A stretch of 64,000 nt of DNA from Chitinophagales bacterium (GTDB lineage: Bacteria > Bacteroidota > Bacteroidia > Chitinophagales > CAIODY01): positions 20,334 through 84,333 of the forward strand of contig CANFST010000009.1 of NCBI GenBank assembly GCA_947449695.1, written 5' to 3'. The notes beneath the pieces were generated by a model, which was not told where the DNA came from, ran no database searches, and saw nothing but the letters and a program-made list of their open reading frames with translations. The translations under genes and the position numbers were made by a program. This document shows positions 46,324 through 55,500 of the stretch, piece after piece; position 1 is the stretch's first letter; the number at the start of each line of letters is the position of its first letter.

Positions 46324-47040
46324 TTAATGTCGATGACAACAATCTAAAGTATGATGCTGTACATTCATTTTTGGACTTAAGTACGGAATGCCAATACCCA
46401 AGCCTCTTACAAGCAATAAACTTCCGATTAATAACATCACAATTGGAAATGATTTACGGATTTGCTGACGAAATTTTACACTCAACCAACTTCCTAAAAA
46501 TATAACCGACCACATGGCAGGCACTGTTCCTAATCCGAAAAAAATCATAAACAAGATGCCCGAAAAAATATTACCAGTTGCAATTGAACCTGCGGCAGCC
46601 ATATACACCAAACCGCATGGCAACAATCCATTTAGCACACCAATAAAAAATAATGAGCTTAATTTTTTTGATTGAAAAAGTAAACTTAATTGATGCCTGA
46701 TTTTTCCAAAAACCGAATTGATGAAAAATTGTGTGTTGGAAATTTGATTTATTTTTTTTGAAAACAACACTACAAAAATGATGAGTACACCAAGAATGAT
46801 GGAGAGTTTTTGTTGCCAACCAAATAAAGAAAAACTTTGTCCGATGATACCAAAAAACGCTCCAAATGCACTGTAAGTAAATACTCTACCCAAGTTGTAA
46901 ATTAATACACCGAAGAATTTTTGCAAATTACTTTCTGCATTAATTGGTAACGACAAAGCCAGTGGCCCACACATACCAACGCAGTGAAAACTGCCCAATA
47001 TGCCCAATGCAAATGCTGATATGAATAACTGGTAATTCAA
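46324..47040 (-). CDS. Sulfite-exporter TauE/SafE-like membrane protein of the cbb3 assembly cluster
   Basis: The 238-residue protein begins with TTG at 47040, two bases after the ccoH stop; no ATG lies in frame before it. About six membrane helices are seen (for example FISAFALGILGSFHCVGMCG, LPCGLVYMAAAGSIATG, GIGIPYL). The first helix contains HCVGMCG, a potential metal or thiol site, and the tail QHHTLDCCHRH is rich in His and Cys. In Bacteroidota this family follows ccoG/ccoH in cbb3 clusters and probably helps copper delivery or heme-copper maturation; this is inferred from context. The histidine kinase gene starts 36 bp downstream. Confidence 0.85.
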   Translation of the reverse strand: MNYQLFISAFALGILGSFHCVGMCGPLALSLPINAESNLQKFFGVLIYNLGRVFTYSAFGAFFGIIGQSFSLFGWQQKLSIILGVLIIFVVLFSKKINQISNTQFFINSVFGKIRHQLSLLFQSKKLSSLFFIGVLNGLLPCGLVYMAAAGSIATGNIFSGILFMIFFGLGTVPAMWSVIFLGSWLSVKFRQQIRKSFPIVMLLIGSLLLVRGLGIGIPYLSPKMNVQHHTLDCCHRH

Positions 47041-47042
47041 TT

Positions 47043-47474
47043 TTACAAAATCATTTTGTGTTCAAAATAATAATCTACACTATCTACTTTCCATGTTAAA
47101 TGAATTTCGTGTAAGCCTTTATTGGCGGCAGGTATAGGTAAAATCCATTCGTTGTTTTTAGTCTCAAAATTTTTAGTGTAATCTTTGTTTTCATCTGAAG
47201 GACAATACAATTTTACCGAGCCTTCAATGGTTTTATTGTCAAAATCTTTTGGAAAATGAATCAACAACTTCCCATCTTGCTCATCAATTTTAACAGCCGC
47301 AGAAAGGTTTAAGACATTGTTTTCTTGATTGATTTTGTCCTGATGTTTTAATTCCTCGGCATAATAATTTGGTGTTACCAAATCCATTTTTTCATTCATT
47401 GATTTGATAGCTAAGAATGCAATTCCGGCTGCAAAAGCCAGATAAACAAAGAGTATTTTATATCCCCAATTCAT
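47043..47474 (-). CDS. ccoH: FixH/CcoH-like protein of cbb3 assembly
   Basis: The 143-residue protein has one N-terminal membrane helix (KILFVYLAFAAGIAFLAI) and a short periplasmic beta domain with the FixH pattern (VTPNYYAEELKHQDKINQEN, then GLHEIHLTWKVDSVDYYFEH). FixH/CcoH helps assemble the cbb3 oxidase, interacting with CcoN/CcoP or supporting copper insertion. It sits 18 bp after ccoG and 2 bp before the TauE-like start, the usual order in Bacteroidota. Confidence 0.9.
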   Translation of the reverse strand: MNWGYKILFVYLAFAAGIAFLAIKSMNEKMDLVTPNYYAEELKHQDKINQENNVLNLSAAVKIDEQDGKLLIHFPKDFDNKTIEGSVKLYCPSDENKDYTKNFETKNNEWILPIPAANKGLHEIHLTWKVDSVDYYFEHKMIL

Positions 47475-47492
47475 AAGAAAAAATTTTTGTGA

Positions 47493-48914
47493 TTAATTAT
47501 ATTTTTCTGGTCCAATAAATTTCGCTTTAACGCTTTTAATTTTTTTATCCTCACCATCATCTACTACCACTTTAAATTCTGTTTTCCATCCATGAAGCTC
47601 TTCAGGCTTGAGCTTGATAAAAAATTCCATTGCTGCATAATCTTCTTTTTTTACTACCCAATTACTGCTTCCTACTGGAACAATTTCTCCTTTTACACCT
47701 TCTAAATGCAAGTGAATAGGAATATCATGTCGTGTTTTATTGGCTAATTTTAAGTTATACAAATTCGAGAAACTGCCATCTGGATATTTTTGATAACTCA
47801 TACCAGAAACCCTCATCAGCGTTACATCTACTTCACTTCGGCTGATTAATAAAAATGCCAAAAGCGATATTAATAATGTGAGTACAGCAGTGTATGCCTT
47901 CAATCGTGTATTGAAAACTAATTTTCTTCCTCGACGAATAGAATTATCAGATGCATAACGCACCAATCCAACAGGCTTATGAATGTTGGTCATGATTTCA
48001 TCGCAAGCATCAATACATGCGGTGCAATTCACACACTCCATTTGTGTACCATTACGAATGTCGATACCAGTAGGACATACACGAACACATGCTTTGCAAT
48101 CAATACAATCACCATGTTCATTTTTTTCTTCAGCAGTTGATAGTTTTCCACGAGGTTCGCCACGAACTTTATCATAAGCCACCACGATTGAATTTTTATC
48201 CAACAACACACCTTGTAATCTTCCATAAGGGCAAACCACGATACAAGCTTGCTCACGAAACCACCAATAAACAAAGAAGAAAACTGTAGTGAAAATGAGC
48301 AACGAAATAAAAGTGCCAATGTTTTCAGATGGATTTTGGTAATACGCCAAAACATTATCCATGCTGATTAAATAGGATAAAAAATAATTAGCAATGATAA
48401 ATGAAATGACGAAAAACACTACAAATTTGGTAACACGTTTTCGGATTTTAAATCCGTTCCAAGGCATTTGTTTTAATTGATTTTGCTTGTTGAAATCGCC
48501 ATCTAAAAAATATTCGATTTTGCGGAAAACCATTTCCATAAAAATAGTTTGCGGACAAGCCCAACCACAAAATATCCTGCCGAATGCAACCGTGAAAACA
48601 ATTATGAACACTACAAACGTGAGCATTCCGATACCGAAAATAAAAAAATCTTGAGGCCAAAAAACCATGCCGAATAGGATGAATTTTCTTCCCAATACAT
48701 TCAGCATAAACAAAGGCTCATCATGCACTTTGATGAATGGCAAAATCAAAAATACCAATAAATAAAAATAGCTGAAATAGCTGCGAAGCTTATATAGCTT
48801 GCCTTTGGGCTGCTTTGGATGAATATAATTCCGAGAGCCATCTTTTTTAATGGTGGCTACCGAATCACGAAACGAACCCTTTGGGTCGAAGTCGGAAGAG
48901 ATTTGATTGTCCAT
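47493..48914 (-). CDS. ccoG: CcoG (FixG/RdxA) cbb3 oxidase accessory ferredoxin-like membrane protein
   Basis: The 473-residue protein has about five membrane helices and two ferredoxin-type cluster motifs, CIDCKACVRVCP and CVNCTACIDACD, plus CGWACPQTIF and CVVCPYGRLQG in the NapH-like core. A C-terminal Ig-like domain follows (about 370-470). CcoG is needed for copper handling during cbb3 assembly (reduction of Cu(II) by its clusters in studied homologues). Its own promoter, 48961-49026, carries two FNR-like boxes, so the transcript likely extends through ccoH, the TauE-like gene, the PAS kinase and the fused regulator. Confidence 0.95.
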   Translation of the reverse strand: MDNQISSDFDPKGSFRDSVATIKKDGSRNYIHPKQPKGKLYKLRSYFSYFYLLVFLILPFIKVHDEPLFMLNVLGRKFILFGMVFWPQDFFIFGIGMLTFVVFIIVFTVAFGRIFCGWACPQTIFMEMVFRKIEYFLDGDFNKQNQLKQMPWNGFKIRKRVTKFVVFFVISFIIANYFLSYLISMDNVLAYYQNPSENIGTFISLLIFTTVFFFVYWWFREQACIVVCPYGRLQGVLLDKNSIVVAYDKVRGEPRGKLSTAEEKNEHGDCIDCKACVRVCPTGIDIRNGTQMECVNCTACIDACDEIMTNIHKPVGLVRYASDNSIRRGRKLVFNTRLKAYTAVLTLLISLLAFLLISRSEVDVTLMRVSGMSYQKYPDGSFSNLYNLKLANKTRHDIPIHLHLEGVKGEIVPVGSSNWVVKKEDYAAMEFFIKLKPEELHGWKTEFKVVVDDGEDKKIKSVKAKFIGPEKYN

Positions 48915-48960
48915 AACCTTTGTAGTGGTATTGAAAAAGGGATTGCCTTTTTATCCGCTA

Positions 48961-49026
48961 CAAAATTACATTTCAAGGCTTCGAGGCTAACTGATAGGTG
49001 TCAAAGCTAAACATGATTTCAATCAG
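48961..49026 (-). promoter_or_regulatory. Promoter with two FNR/CRP-like boxes (ccoG)
   Basis: Reverse strand -7 element TAATTTTG (48968-48961). Boxes are CTGAT-AGGT-GTCAA (48991-49004) and ATGAT-TTCA-ATCAG (49013-49026). Centres are 36.5 and 58.5 bp upstream of the last base of the -7 element, the same as at 43808 and 53012. Confidence 0.8.
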
Positions 49027-49054
49027 TTTTTCTGAGAAATAGATTTTTGCAAAA

Positions 49055-49092
49055 ACAAAAAAGTTGCTAGAGTTTTCACTCCAGCAACTTTT
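49055..49092 (-). terminator. Terminator after ccoP
   Basis: Minus strand AAAAGTTGCT pairs with AGCAACTTTT around an inner GGAGTGAAAACTCT element and ends in a T-run (TTTTTTG). It lies 21 bp after the ccoP stop and separates the ccoS-ccoP transcript from the ccoG promoter. Confidence 0.85.
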
Positions 49093-49113
49093 CTTTTTAG
49101 GTTTTATTGTCGA

Positions 49114-50319
49114 CTACTTTTTTACCACCGCAGTGCTATCAACTTTTTTTGTAGCAGTAGAATCAGCGGCTGGTGCAACATCTTCGTACTTATCACCTTG
49201 TGGCGCTTTTGCATTTGGTGGATTGGTGCCGTGTAAAGTTTTTACATAACTGGCTATTTCGCTGATTTGTTTTTCGTTGTATTTCACTAACCACGATTGC
49301 ATTCCTTTATCAGGATAACCCACTTTAATGGAATGGAAAATATCATTCAACGAACCTTTGTGCAACCAATAATCATCAGTTAAATTCGGACCTGCGCCAC
49401 CTTCGCCCAACTGACCATGGCAAGGGAAACAATCAGTTTTGAAAATTTGCATTCCTCTGTCAAGCCCTGCTTTATCAGCCATTGGCACATTTTTTTCATC
49501 CACTTTATCTTTGTTCACCGCATCAAATTTTTCTTTTGCAATTCGTGCATCTTCCATTTGTGCTTCATATTCTTGCGTTGGATTTTTTCCAGTGCCAGCA
49601 ATATGGAAAATGTATAAATAAACTACAGCTACTAAAATCGTAACATAGAAACCATATTTCCACCATGGTGGTAAAGCATTGTCCAATTCTTTGATGCCAT
49701 CATAATCGTGGTCTAACAAAACATCTGCTTCTTTCTCAACAGGCACTGCTTTAGTGAAAACTTTTTTATCCAAATCGTGCCACCAACTTGGCATCAACGA
49801 AGTGCTTTCTTTCATTGCATCAGGTTTGATGTCGAACAAATTGCGATGCAAATTTCTAATCACTCCACCCAAATAAAAGATGGCGAAAATTTCAACAATT
49901 ATAGCAGCAATAAAAGTGTATAAAGCCATTCCGGTTACTCCGCCTAAGTCTAACGAAGTATCCGAAGCCGCTGCTGTAGCACCTTGAGCAAAGGTTGATG
50001 AAGAAAGCAAGCTCAATCCTAACAACACTAAAATTGCAGCAACAACGCTGCCCGATTTTTTATTTTTTTCTTGCTTCTCAACTAATTGTTTGCTCAACAA
50101 CACAATTACATTGCCCATTCCCCAAACCACAATTCCTAACACAGCAACAATTAAGATGAGAAATATTTGCATCAAACTTTGCGTAGCTTCGGCTGGTGCA
50201 GCCGCCGCTGGAGCCGCTGTAGTAGCTGCATCCTGCGCCATTGACAGATGAGATAACAAAACAGCTGCTGCCATTAGCAACAATGATTTTCGGTTTTTTA
50301 AGAAAGAAAACAATTTCAT
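49114..50319 (-). CDS. ccoP: cbb3 oxidase subunit CcoP, single-heme form with long N-terminal extension
   Basis: The 401-residue protein has a signal-like start (LLLMAAAVLLSHLSMAQ), then a hydrophobic helix (LMQIFLILIVAVLGIVVWGM). A second signal-like helix (AAILVLLGLSLLSSSTFAQG) and another helix (ALYTFIAAIIVEIFAIFYLGG) follow. The cbb3 N-terminal motif is at PWWKYGFYVTILVAVVYLYI. There is one C-terminal c-type heme site, CFPCH (about residue 296), and a distal Met is likely in GYPDKGMQSW. Classical CcoP has two hemes; the single-heme form recurs in Bacteroidota. The C-tail is Ala/Lys/Thr-rich. It delivers electrons to the binuclear centre. It is the last gene of the ccoS-ccoP group. Confidence 0.93.
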   Translation of the reverse strand: MKLFSFLKNRKSLLLMAAAVLLSHLSMAQDAATTAAPAAAAPAEATQSLMQIFLILIVAVLGIVVWGMGNVIVLLSKQLVEKQEKNKKSGSVVAAILVLLGLSLLSSSTFAQGATAAASDTSLDLGGVTGMALYTFIAAIIVEIFAIFYLGGVIRNLHRNLFDIKPDAMKESTSLMPSWWHDLDKKVFTKAVPVEKEADVLLDHDYDGIKELDNALPPWWKYGFYVTILVAVVYLYIFHIAGTGKNPTQEYEAQMEDARIAKEKFDAVNKDKVDEKNVPMADKAGLDRGMQIFKTDCFPCHGQLGEGGAGPNLTDDYWLHKGSLNDIFHSIKVGYPDKGMQSWLVKYNEKQISEIASYVKTLHGTNPPNAKAPQGDKYEDVAPAADSTATKKVDSTAVVKK

Positions 50320-50462
50320 ATCGTTTGTTTTTAGTTCAGTTTTTTGTTTTTATTTTTTCTTGGGCGGCTTTCGGGCTTTCCGCTTCAATCTTTTGTGCAA
50401 CGCTTAAAACCTACGCTGCAAAAGGATTTTCACTTCAATCCCTGCCGCAATACAACATTGCA

Positions 50463-50627
50463 TTAATTCAGCGGCATGTTGGCTAATTCATCCACATGTT
50501 CTTTTCTCATTCTCTTCACAACAACTAATAATGCCATGAAAAATGCGAAGAAGATTATCAGTGAAACGATTGGATAAATGGCAGCATAGTGCATATTATC
50601 AGCGTATTGTTTGATGAATTTGAACAT
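50463..50627 (-). CDS. ccoQ: Small cbb3 oxidase subunit CcoQ
   Basis: Too short for standard ORF lists. From ATG 50627 the frame encodes 54 residues: a short N-terminus (MFKFIKQYADNMHYAAIYP), one membrane helix (IVSLIIFFAFFMALLVVVKR) and a charged end (MRKEHVDELANMPLN). This matches CcoQ/FixQ, which stabilises the cbb3 complex. It lies 6 bp after the ccoNO stop and upstream of ccoP. The 143 bp between it and ccoP contain no further gene that I can support. Confidence 0.9.
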   Translation of the reverse strand: MFKFIKQYADNMHYAAIYPIVSLIIFFAFFMALLVVVKRMRKEHVDELANMPLN

Positions 50628-50633
50628 GACTTT

Positions 50634-52775
50634 TTATTTTGTAGTTAATGTATCTGTCTTATTTTGTTTAGAAATATCAACGCCTAAACGTTGTAAGTAA
50701 GCAATCACAGCAATGATTTCACGGTCGCTTTTTATCTCGATGTTGTCAGCTTTCAAGCTATTGCTAATGCCTTCAGCTTGTTTCATCAAATCATCATTTG
50801 CCATTTTTTCATACCCAACTGGATAAGGCACACCCAACGTACGCATAGCATTAATCTTAGCTTCGGTAGTCAAAGTGTTTAATTGTTGGTCAATCAAATG
50901 TGGATATGGCGGCATTACTGAGCCTTCACTCATTGATTGTGGTTCACGAAGATGGCGGAAATGCCAAGCATCAGATTTTTTCAAATTGCCCACACCTTCA
51001 CGAGCTAAATCCGGACCTGTACGTTTACTACCCCATTGGAATGGATGGTCGTAAACAAATTCACCAGCTTTAGAATATTCACCATAACGTTCGGTTTCAC
51101 TGCGGAACGGACGAACCATTTGTGAGTGACATACATAACAACCTTCACGGATGTAGATATCACGACCTTGCAATTCAAGCGGTGTATATGGTTTCACACT
51201 GCTGATAGTTGGAATATTTGATTTGATTAAGAAAGTTGGAATCAACTCAACCATGCCACCAATCAATATTACAACCAATGCACCAATCATCAATTGAATA
51301 GGGCGACGTTCGATAACTCTGTGCCAATGTTCACCAGTATGCGCAACATAATTTTTTTCTAATGGAGCTGCTTCAGCTGCTTCGTTGGCAATTAATTTTC
51401 CTGATTGAACTGTTTTAAATAAGTTGTAAACCATCACCAAAACACCCACCAAATACAATGTGCCACCTAATGAACGCATCATATAGAAAGGTTTTAAGTG
51501 TACTACGGTTTCTAAGAATGAATATTTCAATTGTCCACCTGGAGTAAATTCTTTCCACATTTCACTTTGAGTGAAACCAGCCCAATACATAGGAATAGCG
51601 TAGAAAATAATTCCTAATGTGCCAATCCAGAAATGGAAGTTGGCTAATTTTTTAGAGTATAATTTTGTTCCGAAAATTCTTGGCAACATCCAGTACAACA
51701 CACCAAAAGTTAAGAAACCATTCCATCCCAATGCACCAATGTGAACGTGTGCAATAATCCAATCAGTAAAGTGTGCTACTGCGTTGATGTTTTTCAAACT
51801 CAACATTGGTCCTTCGAAAGTTGCCATACCATAACAGGTTACAGCCACCACGAAAAATTTTAAAATTACATCGTCTCTAACTCTGTCCCATGCGCCACGA
51901 AGTGTCAATAAGCCATTTATCATTCCACCCCAACTTGGGAAAATCAACATGAATGAAAATACAACACCGAGTGATTGCGCCCAATTTGGCAAAGCTGTGT
52001 ACAACAAGTGATGCGGACCAGCCCAGATGTATAAGAAAATCAAAGCCCAAAAGTGAATGATAGATAATTTGTAAGAGAACACTGGACGATTTGCAGCCTT
52101 AGGCATGAAGTAATACATGATACCCAAGTAAGGAGTTGTCAAGAAAAACGCAACCGCATTATGACCATACCACCACTGCACTAAAGCATCTTGAACACCA
52201 GCATACAAGGAATAACTTTTCAAAAATGAAATTGGCAATTCCATTGAGTTAACAATGTGCAATACCGCAACTGTAACAAATGTGGCGATATAAAACCAAA
52301 TAGCCACATACAAATGCTTTTCTCTTCTTTTAATAATTGTACCAATCATGTTGATACCAAACACTACCCAAATCAAAGCAATAGCAATATCTATTGGCCA
52401 CTCTAATTCGGCATATTCTTTACCGCTTGTAATGCCTAATGGCAGAGTAATGGCGGCTGCAACAATAATCAGTTGCCATCCCCAGAAATGTATTTGACTT
52501 AATGTGTCGCTAAACATTCTTGTTTTCAACAAACGTTGCAACGAATAATAAACGCCCATAAACAAACCATTACCCACAAATGCGAAAATTACTGCATTGG
52601 TGTGCAATGGACGCAAACGCCCAAACGAACCATATTGTGTAATGTTGAGTTGTGGAAACACCAATTGCAGTGCTATATACAGCCCTGCTAACATTCCAAC
52701 CACTCCAAAAATAACGGAGGCGTAGGCGAAGTTTCGCACTATCTTGTTGTCGTAATAGAATTTTTCTACTTGCAT
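50634..52775 (-). CDS. ccoNO: Fused cbb3 oxidase subunit I/II (CcoN-CcoO)
   Basis: The 713-residue protein joins the catalytic heme-copper subunit CcoN (about 1-480, twelve membrane helices) to the monoheme cytochrome CcoO (about 510-713). CcoN shows heme and copper ligands in RPLHTNAVIFAFVGN, VQWWYGHNAVAFFLTTPYLG, WAGPHHLLYTALPNW and AHVHIGALGWNGF. CcoO shows CYVCHSQM (heme c) and GPDLAREG. The N- and C-terminal parts are read in one frame without a stop; the fusion is normal for Bacteroidota. It reduces oxygen with high affinity and pumps protons. It starts 62 bp after the ccoS stop. Confidence 0.97.
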   Translation of the reverse strand: MQVEKFYYDNKIVRNFAYASVIFGVVGMLAGLYIALQLVFPQLNITQYGSFGRLRPLHTNAVIFAFVGNGLFMGVYYSLQRLLKTRMFSDTLSQIHFWGWQLIIVAAAITLPLGITSGKEYAELEWPIDIAIALIWVVFGINMIGTIIKRREKHLYVAIWFYIATFVTVAVLHIVNSMELPISFLKSYSLYAGVQDALVQWWYGHNAVAFFLTTPYLGIMYYFMPKAANRPVFSYKLSIIHFWALIFLYIWAGPHHLLYTALPNWAQSLGVVFSFMLIFPSWGGMINGLLTLRGAWDRVRDDVILKFFVVAVTCYGMATFEGPMLSLKNINAVAHFTDWIIAHVHIGALGWNGFLTFGVLYWMLPRIFGTKLYSKKLANFHFWIGTLGIIFYAIPMYWAGFTQSEMWKEFTPGGQLKYSFLETVVHLKPFYMMRSLGGTLYLVGVLVMVYNLFKTVQSGKLIANEAAEAAPLEKNYVAHTGEHWHRVIERRPIQLMIGALVVILIGGMVELIPTFLIKSNIPTISSVKPYTPLELQGRDIYIREGCYVCHSQMVRPFRSETERYGEYSKAGEFVYDHPFQWGSKRTGPDLAREGVGNLKKSDAWHFRHLREPQSMSEGSVMPPYPHLIDQQLNTLTTEAKINAMRTLGVPYPVGYEKMANDDLMKQAEGISNSLKADNIEIKSDREIIAVIAYLQRLGVDISKQNKTDTLTTK

Positions 52776-52837
52776 ATTGTTTAGAATTGAATTTTTATTT
52801 TGAATTAGATTTTGGATTTTAAATAACCCCTAACTTT

Positions 52838-52987
52838 TTATTTTTCTATTTCGTTGTCGAATAACATTCTTACTGAAGGCGTATAATCATCATCGTATTG
52901 CCCGTTTTTTACACTCCATAAAAAAGCAACTAAAAAGCCTCCTGCTACCAAAATACTTGCACCTATTAAGAGGAAAATTGCGCTCAT
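52838..52987 (-). CDS. ccoS: Small cbb3 maturation protein CcoS
   Basis: A 49-residue gene too short for ORF lists. From ATG 52987 it encodes a single helix (MSAIFLLIGASILVAGGFLV) followed by AFLWSVKNGQYDDDYTPSVR and a short acidic end. The aromatic-Gly-QYDD pattern after the helix is the CcoS signature. CcoS is required for cofactor insertion into CcoN. It is the first gene of the ccoS-ccoNO-ccoQ-ccoP transcript, whose promoter with two FNR-like boxes lies immediately upstream. Confidence 0.92.
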   Translation of the reverse strand: MSAIFLLIGASILVAGGFLVAFLWSVKNGQYDDDYTPSVRMLFDNEIEK

Positions 52988-53011
52988 TGAGTTGTTTTTT
53001 TATTTGCTCCA

Positions 53012-53077
53012 CAAAGCTACTGTGGCTGTTTTCTGAGTTAAATGACTGTAATCAAAATCAAACATGATTCAAATCAT
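53012..53077 (-). promoter_or_regulatory. Promoter with two FNR/CRP-like boxes (ccoS-ccoNO-ccoQ-ccoP)
   Basis: Reverse strand -7 element TAGCTTTG (53019-53012). Boxes are ATGAC-TGTA-ATCAA (53042-53055) and ATGAT-TCAA-ATCAT (53064-53077), the second a perfect palindrome extended by ac/gt on both sides. The spacing equals that at 43808 and 48961. The outer box ends 8 bp from the ccoI stop at 53085. Confidence 0.82.
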
Positions 53078-53084
53078 GTTGCAT

Positions 53085-55493
53085 TTAAAGATTCATTTTC
53101 CTTGCTGAAAAACTTGAAGCAGCAGTAACGAAAAGCACAATACTGATGCTGCTCAACGGCATTAAAATAGCTGCCACCATTGGTGACAAATGCGAACTCA
53201 CAGCAAATGATTCACCCACAATATTGTAGAGAATTGATAACACAAAACTTGCTGCCACAATTTTCTTTTCGCTTTTTGCATAGCGCATAAATGCTGCTAA
53301 TTTTTCCATTTTATTGCCGTCCAAAATAGCGTCGCATGCTGGTGTAAACAAAGCTGTGTTATCAGTAACAGCAATGCCTGCATCGCTTTGCATCAATGCA
53401 CCAGCATCATTTAATCCATCACCTAGCATTAACACTTTTCTGTTTTTATCTTGTTGCAAATGTTCGATGTAACGCAATTTGTCTTGCGGATTTTGATTGA
53501 ATTTTAAAACAGCTTTTTCGCCAAATAATTTTTGTAGATTGTTTTTTTCTGAATCATTATCGCCCGATAAAACATGTAACTCGTAATTCATTTTTTGCAA
53601 ATCGTTTATCGTTTTGTCGACATTTTTTCTGTACTGATTGGCAAATTCAAAATGCCCCACATAAACATGATTCACTTCGATATGCACAGTGGTAGCTTGT
53701 TGTGGTGCATCAGCGTTGAAAATGAAATTAGCCGAACCAATTTTCATCACATGATTATTAATCGTTGCAATGATTCCTCTTCCTTTTATTTCTTCAAATT
53801 TTTCAACAAACAATTTTTCATCTGCTTTTAAAAAATCACAAATCATTTTGCTCAACGGATGTGATGAATGCGAACAAACTGACTTTATAACTGTAGCATT
53901 TTCTTTAGATAATTCTTTACCAATAAATTTTACATCGTTAAAGTGTTGTGCAGTAAGCGTTCCGGTTTTATCGAACACAATCGTATTCACCTTTGCTAAT
54001 GATTCAATCACCGAATTGTTTTTCAAGTACATTTTATTTTTACCAAAATGGCGCAACATATTTCCAAATGTAAATGTGGCTGAAAGCAGCAATGAGCAAG
54101 GACATGCGACAATCAACACCGAAGTAACCACATGCAAAATCATAGCAGGATTTACGAACCACCAAAAAATTGCGCCACCAATTGCAATACTAAAAAGCAT
54201 GATGGTAAAATATCTGCTCCACGGATGGATGAAAGATTCTTTGGTGTTTTTTGCATTTCTGAATACAGAATTGTTCCACAATTGTGTGATGTAACTTTGC
54301 GAAACATCGTTCACCACTTCTAATTCAATTGTTGTTCCAGCTTGCTTTCCACCAGCATAAATCAATTCACCATTCAATTTTGAAACAGGCAAATTTTCGC
54401 CGCTAATAAAACTATAATCAATGTTAGCAGCTCCTTTTTTCAAAACAGAATCGGCAGGAATTAATTCGCCATTTCGAATTAAAATAGTGTCGCCTTTTTG
54501 CAATTGTGTAACTGTAATTTGTTTTTCAATGCCATTCAAAATTTTGGTTACACCTAAAGGAAAATAAGATTTATAATCTCTGTCAAACGAAAATGAATCG
54601 TAAGTTTTGTTTTGAAACCAACGACCGACCAACATGAAAAATACAATGCCTGTGGCAGAATCTAAAAAGCCAGCACCGCTTCCAGTAAGGATTTCATAAT
54701 AACTTCGTGAAAATGCAATCAACGATGCTAATGCAATTGGCGCATCAATATTAATGATGCCTTGGCGGAACCCTTTGAAAGCAGAAATGAAAAATTCGCT
54801 TGCCGACCAAAATAAAACTGGCAGCGACAAAGCAAAAATCAAGTAAGAAAATGTTTGCTTTAAGCCTTGCTGTTCAATGTGTCCACCCGAAAAATATTCA
54901 GGAAAACTCAACATCATAATATTGGCAAATGCAAAACCTGCAACACCAATTTTGTAAATCGCAGTTTTGTTGACAGCTACTTTTTTCTTTTCAGTAGTAG
55001 TGCTTTGTAAATTAATCAACGGCTCGTAACCTATAAAGGATAAGAGTTCTACCACTTTTCGCAAACTGATGATTTGCGGATTGAACGAAATGAAAATTTC
55101 TTTTCGTTGAAAATTGGTTTGCGATTTTATTACGCCAGCATTAATACGATGCAAATTTTCCAACAAATAAACGCACGAGGCACAATGCATTTGGGGCAAA
55201 TAAAATGTTACTGTCATCAATGTATTACTTGAAAACGAAACGATTTTTTTTACTGTAGTTTCATCATCTAAATATGCAAAGCGATTGCCTGAAAACTTGC
55301 CTTTGGCAGTCAATCCAGGGTTTTTATCAAAATCGTAATAGGCGCATAGATTGTTATCATTCAGCAATAAAAAAACTTGCTTGCAACCTTCGCAGCAAAA
55401 GTTTTTTTCTTCGAGATGAATCGTTGTATCGCAGATTTCACCGCAGTGAAAACAATTAGTTGATATGGAAGTGGCTTTTGACGTAGTGGTAAT
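53085..55493 (-). CDS. ccoI: CcoI-type copper-transporting P-type ATPase with non-ATG start
   Basis: The 802-residue ATPase (from the ATT at 55493) exports copper for cbb3 assembly. The N-terminal metal-binding motif is CFHCGE plus FCCEGCKQVF, then an HMA domain with MHCASC. It has eight membrane helices, CPC in the transport site (VACPCSLLLS), phospho-site DKTGTLT, and GDGLNDAGAL. No ATG is in frame before the CFHC motif: the upstream stop is TAA at 55505-55503, and the candidates are ATA (55499) and ATT (55493). A TTG start (55367) or an ATG (55217) would lose the motif. This N-terminus is normal for Bacteroidota CcoI, so I prefer the long form. The -7 element TAATTTTG ends at 55501, so a leaderless message is possible. 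Confidence 0.88.
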   Translation of the reverse strand: MTTTSKATSISTNCFHCGEICDTTIHLEEKNFCCEGCKQVFLLLNDNNLCAYYDFDKNPGLTAKGKFSGNRFAYLDDETTVKKIVSFSSNTLMTVTFYLPQMHCASCVYLLENLHRINAGVIKSQTNFQRKEIFISFNPQIISLRKVVELLSFIGYEPLINLQSTTTEKKKVAVNKTAIYKIGVAGFAFANIMMLSFPEYFSGGHIEQQGLKQTFSYLIFALSLPVLFWSASEFFISAFKGFRQGIINIDAPIALASLIAFSRSYYEILTGSGAGFLDSATGIVFFMLVGRWFQNKTYDSFSFDRDYKSYFPLGVTKILNGIEKQITVTQLQKGDTILIRNGELIPADSVLKKGAANIDYSFISGENLPVSKLNGELIYAGGKQAGTTIELEVVNDVSQSYITQLWNNSVFRNAKNTKESFIHPWSRYFTIMLFSIAIGGAIFWWFVNPAMILHVVTSVLIVACPCSLLLSATFTFGNMLRHFGKNKMYLKNNSVIESLAKVNTIVFDKTGTLTAQHFNDVKFIGKELSKENATVIKSVCSHSSHPLSKMICDFLKADEKLFVEKFEEIKGRGIIATINNHVMKIGSANFIFNADAPQQATTVHIEVNHVYVGHFEFANQYRKNVDKTINDLQKMNYELHVLSGDNDSEKNNLQKLFGEKAVLKFNQNPQDKLRYIEHLQQDKNRKVLMLGDGLNDAGALMQSDAGIAVTDNTALFTPACDAILDGNKMEKLAAFMRYAKSEKKIVAASFVLSILYNIVGESFAVSSHLSPMVAAILMPLSSISIVLFVTAASSFSARKMNL

Positions 55494-55500
55494 TTTTATG

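Noticed and set aside
50634..52775. CcoN-CcoO fusion as an assembly artefact
   Set aside because: Fused CcoNO is the normal form in Bacteroidota, and both parts are complete and in one frame.
53770..54294. 174-residue plus-strand ORF within ccoI
   Set aside because: It is the antisense shadow of a strongly conserved P-type ATPase and has no family motifs of its own.
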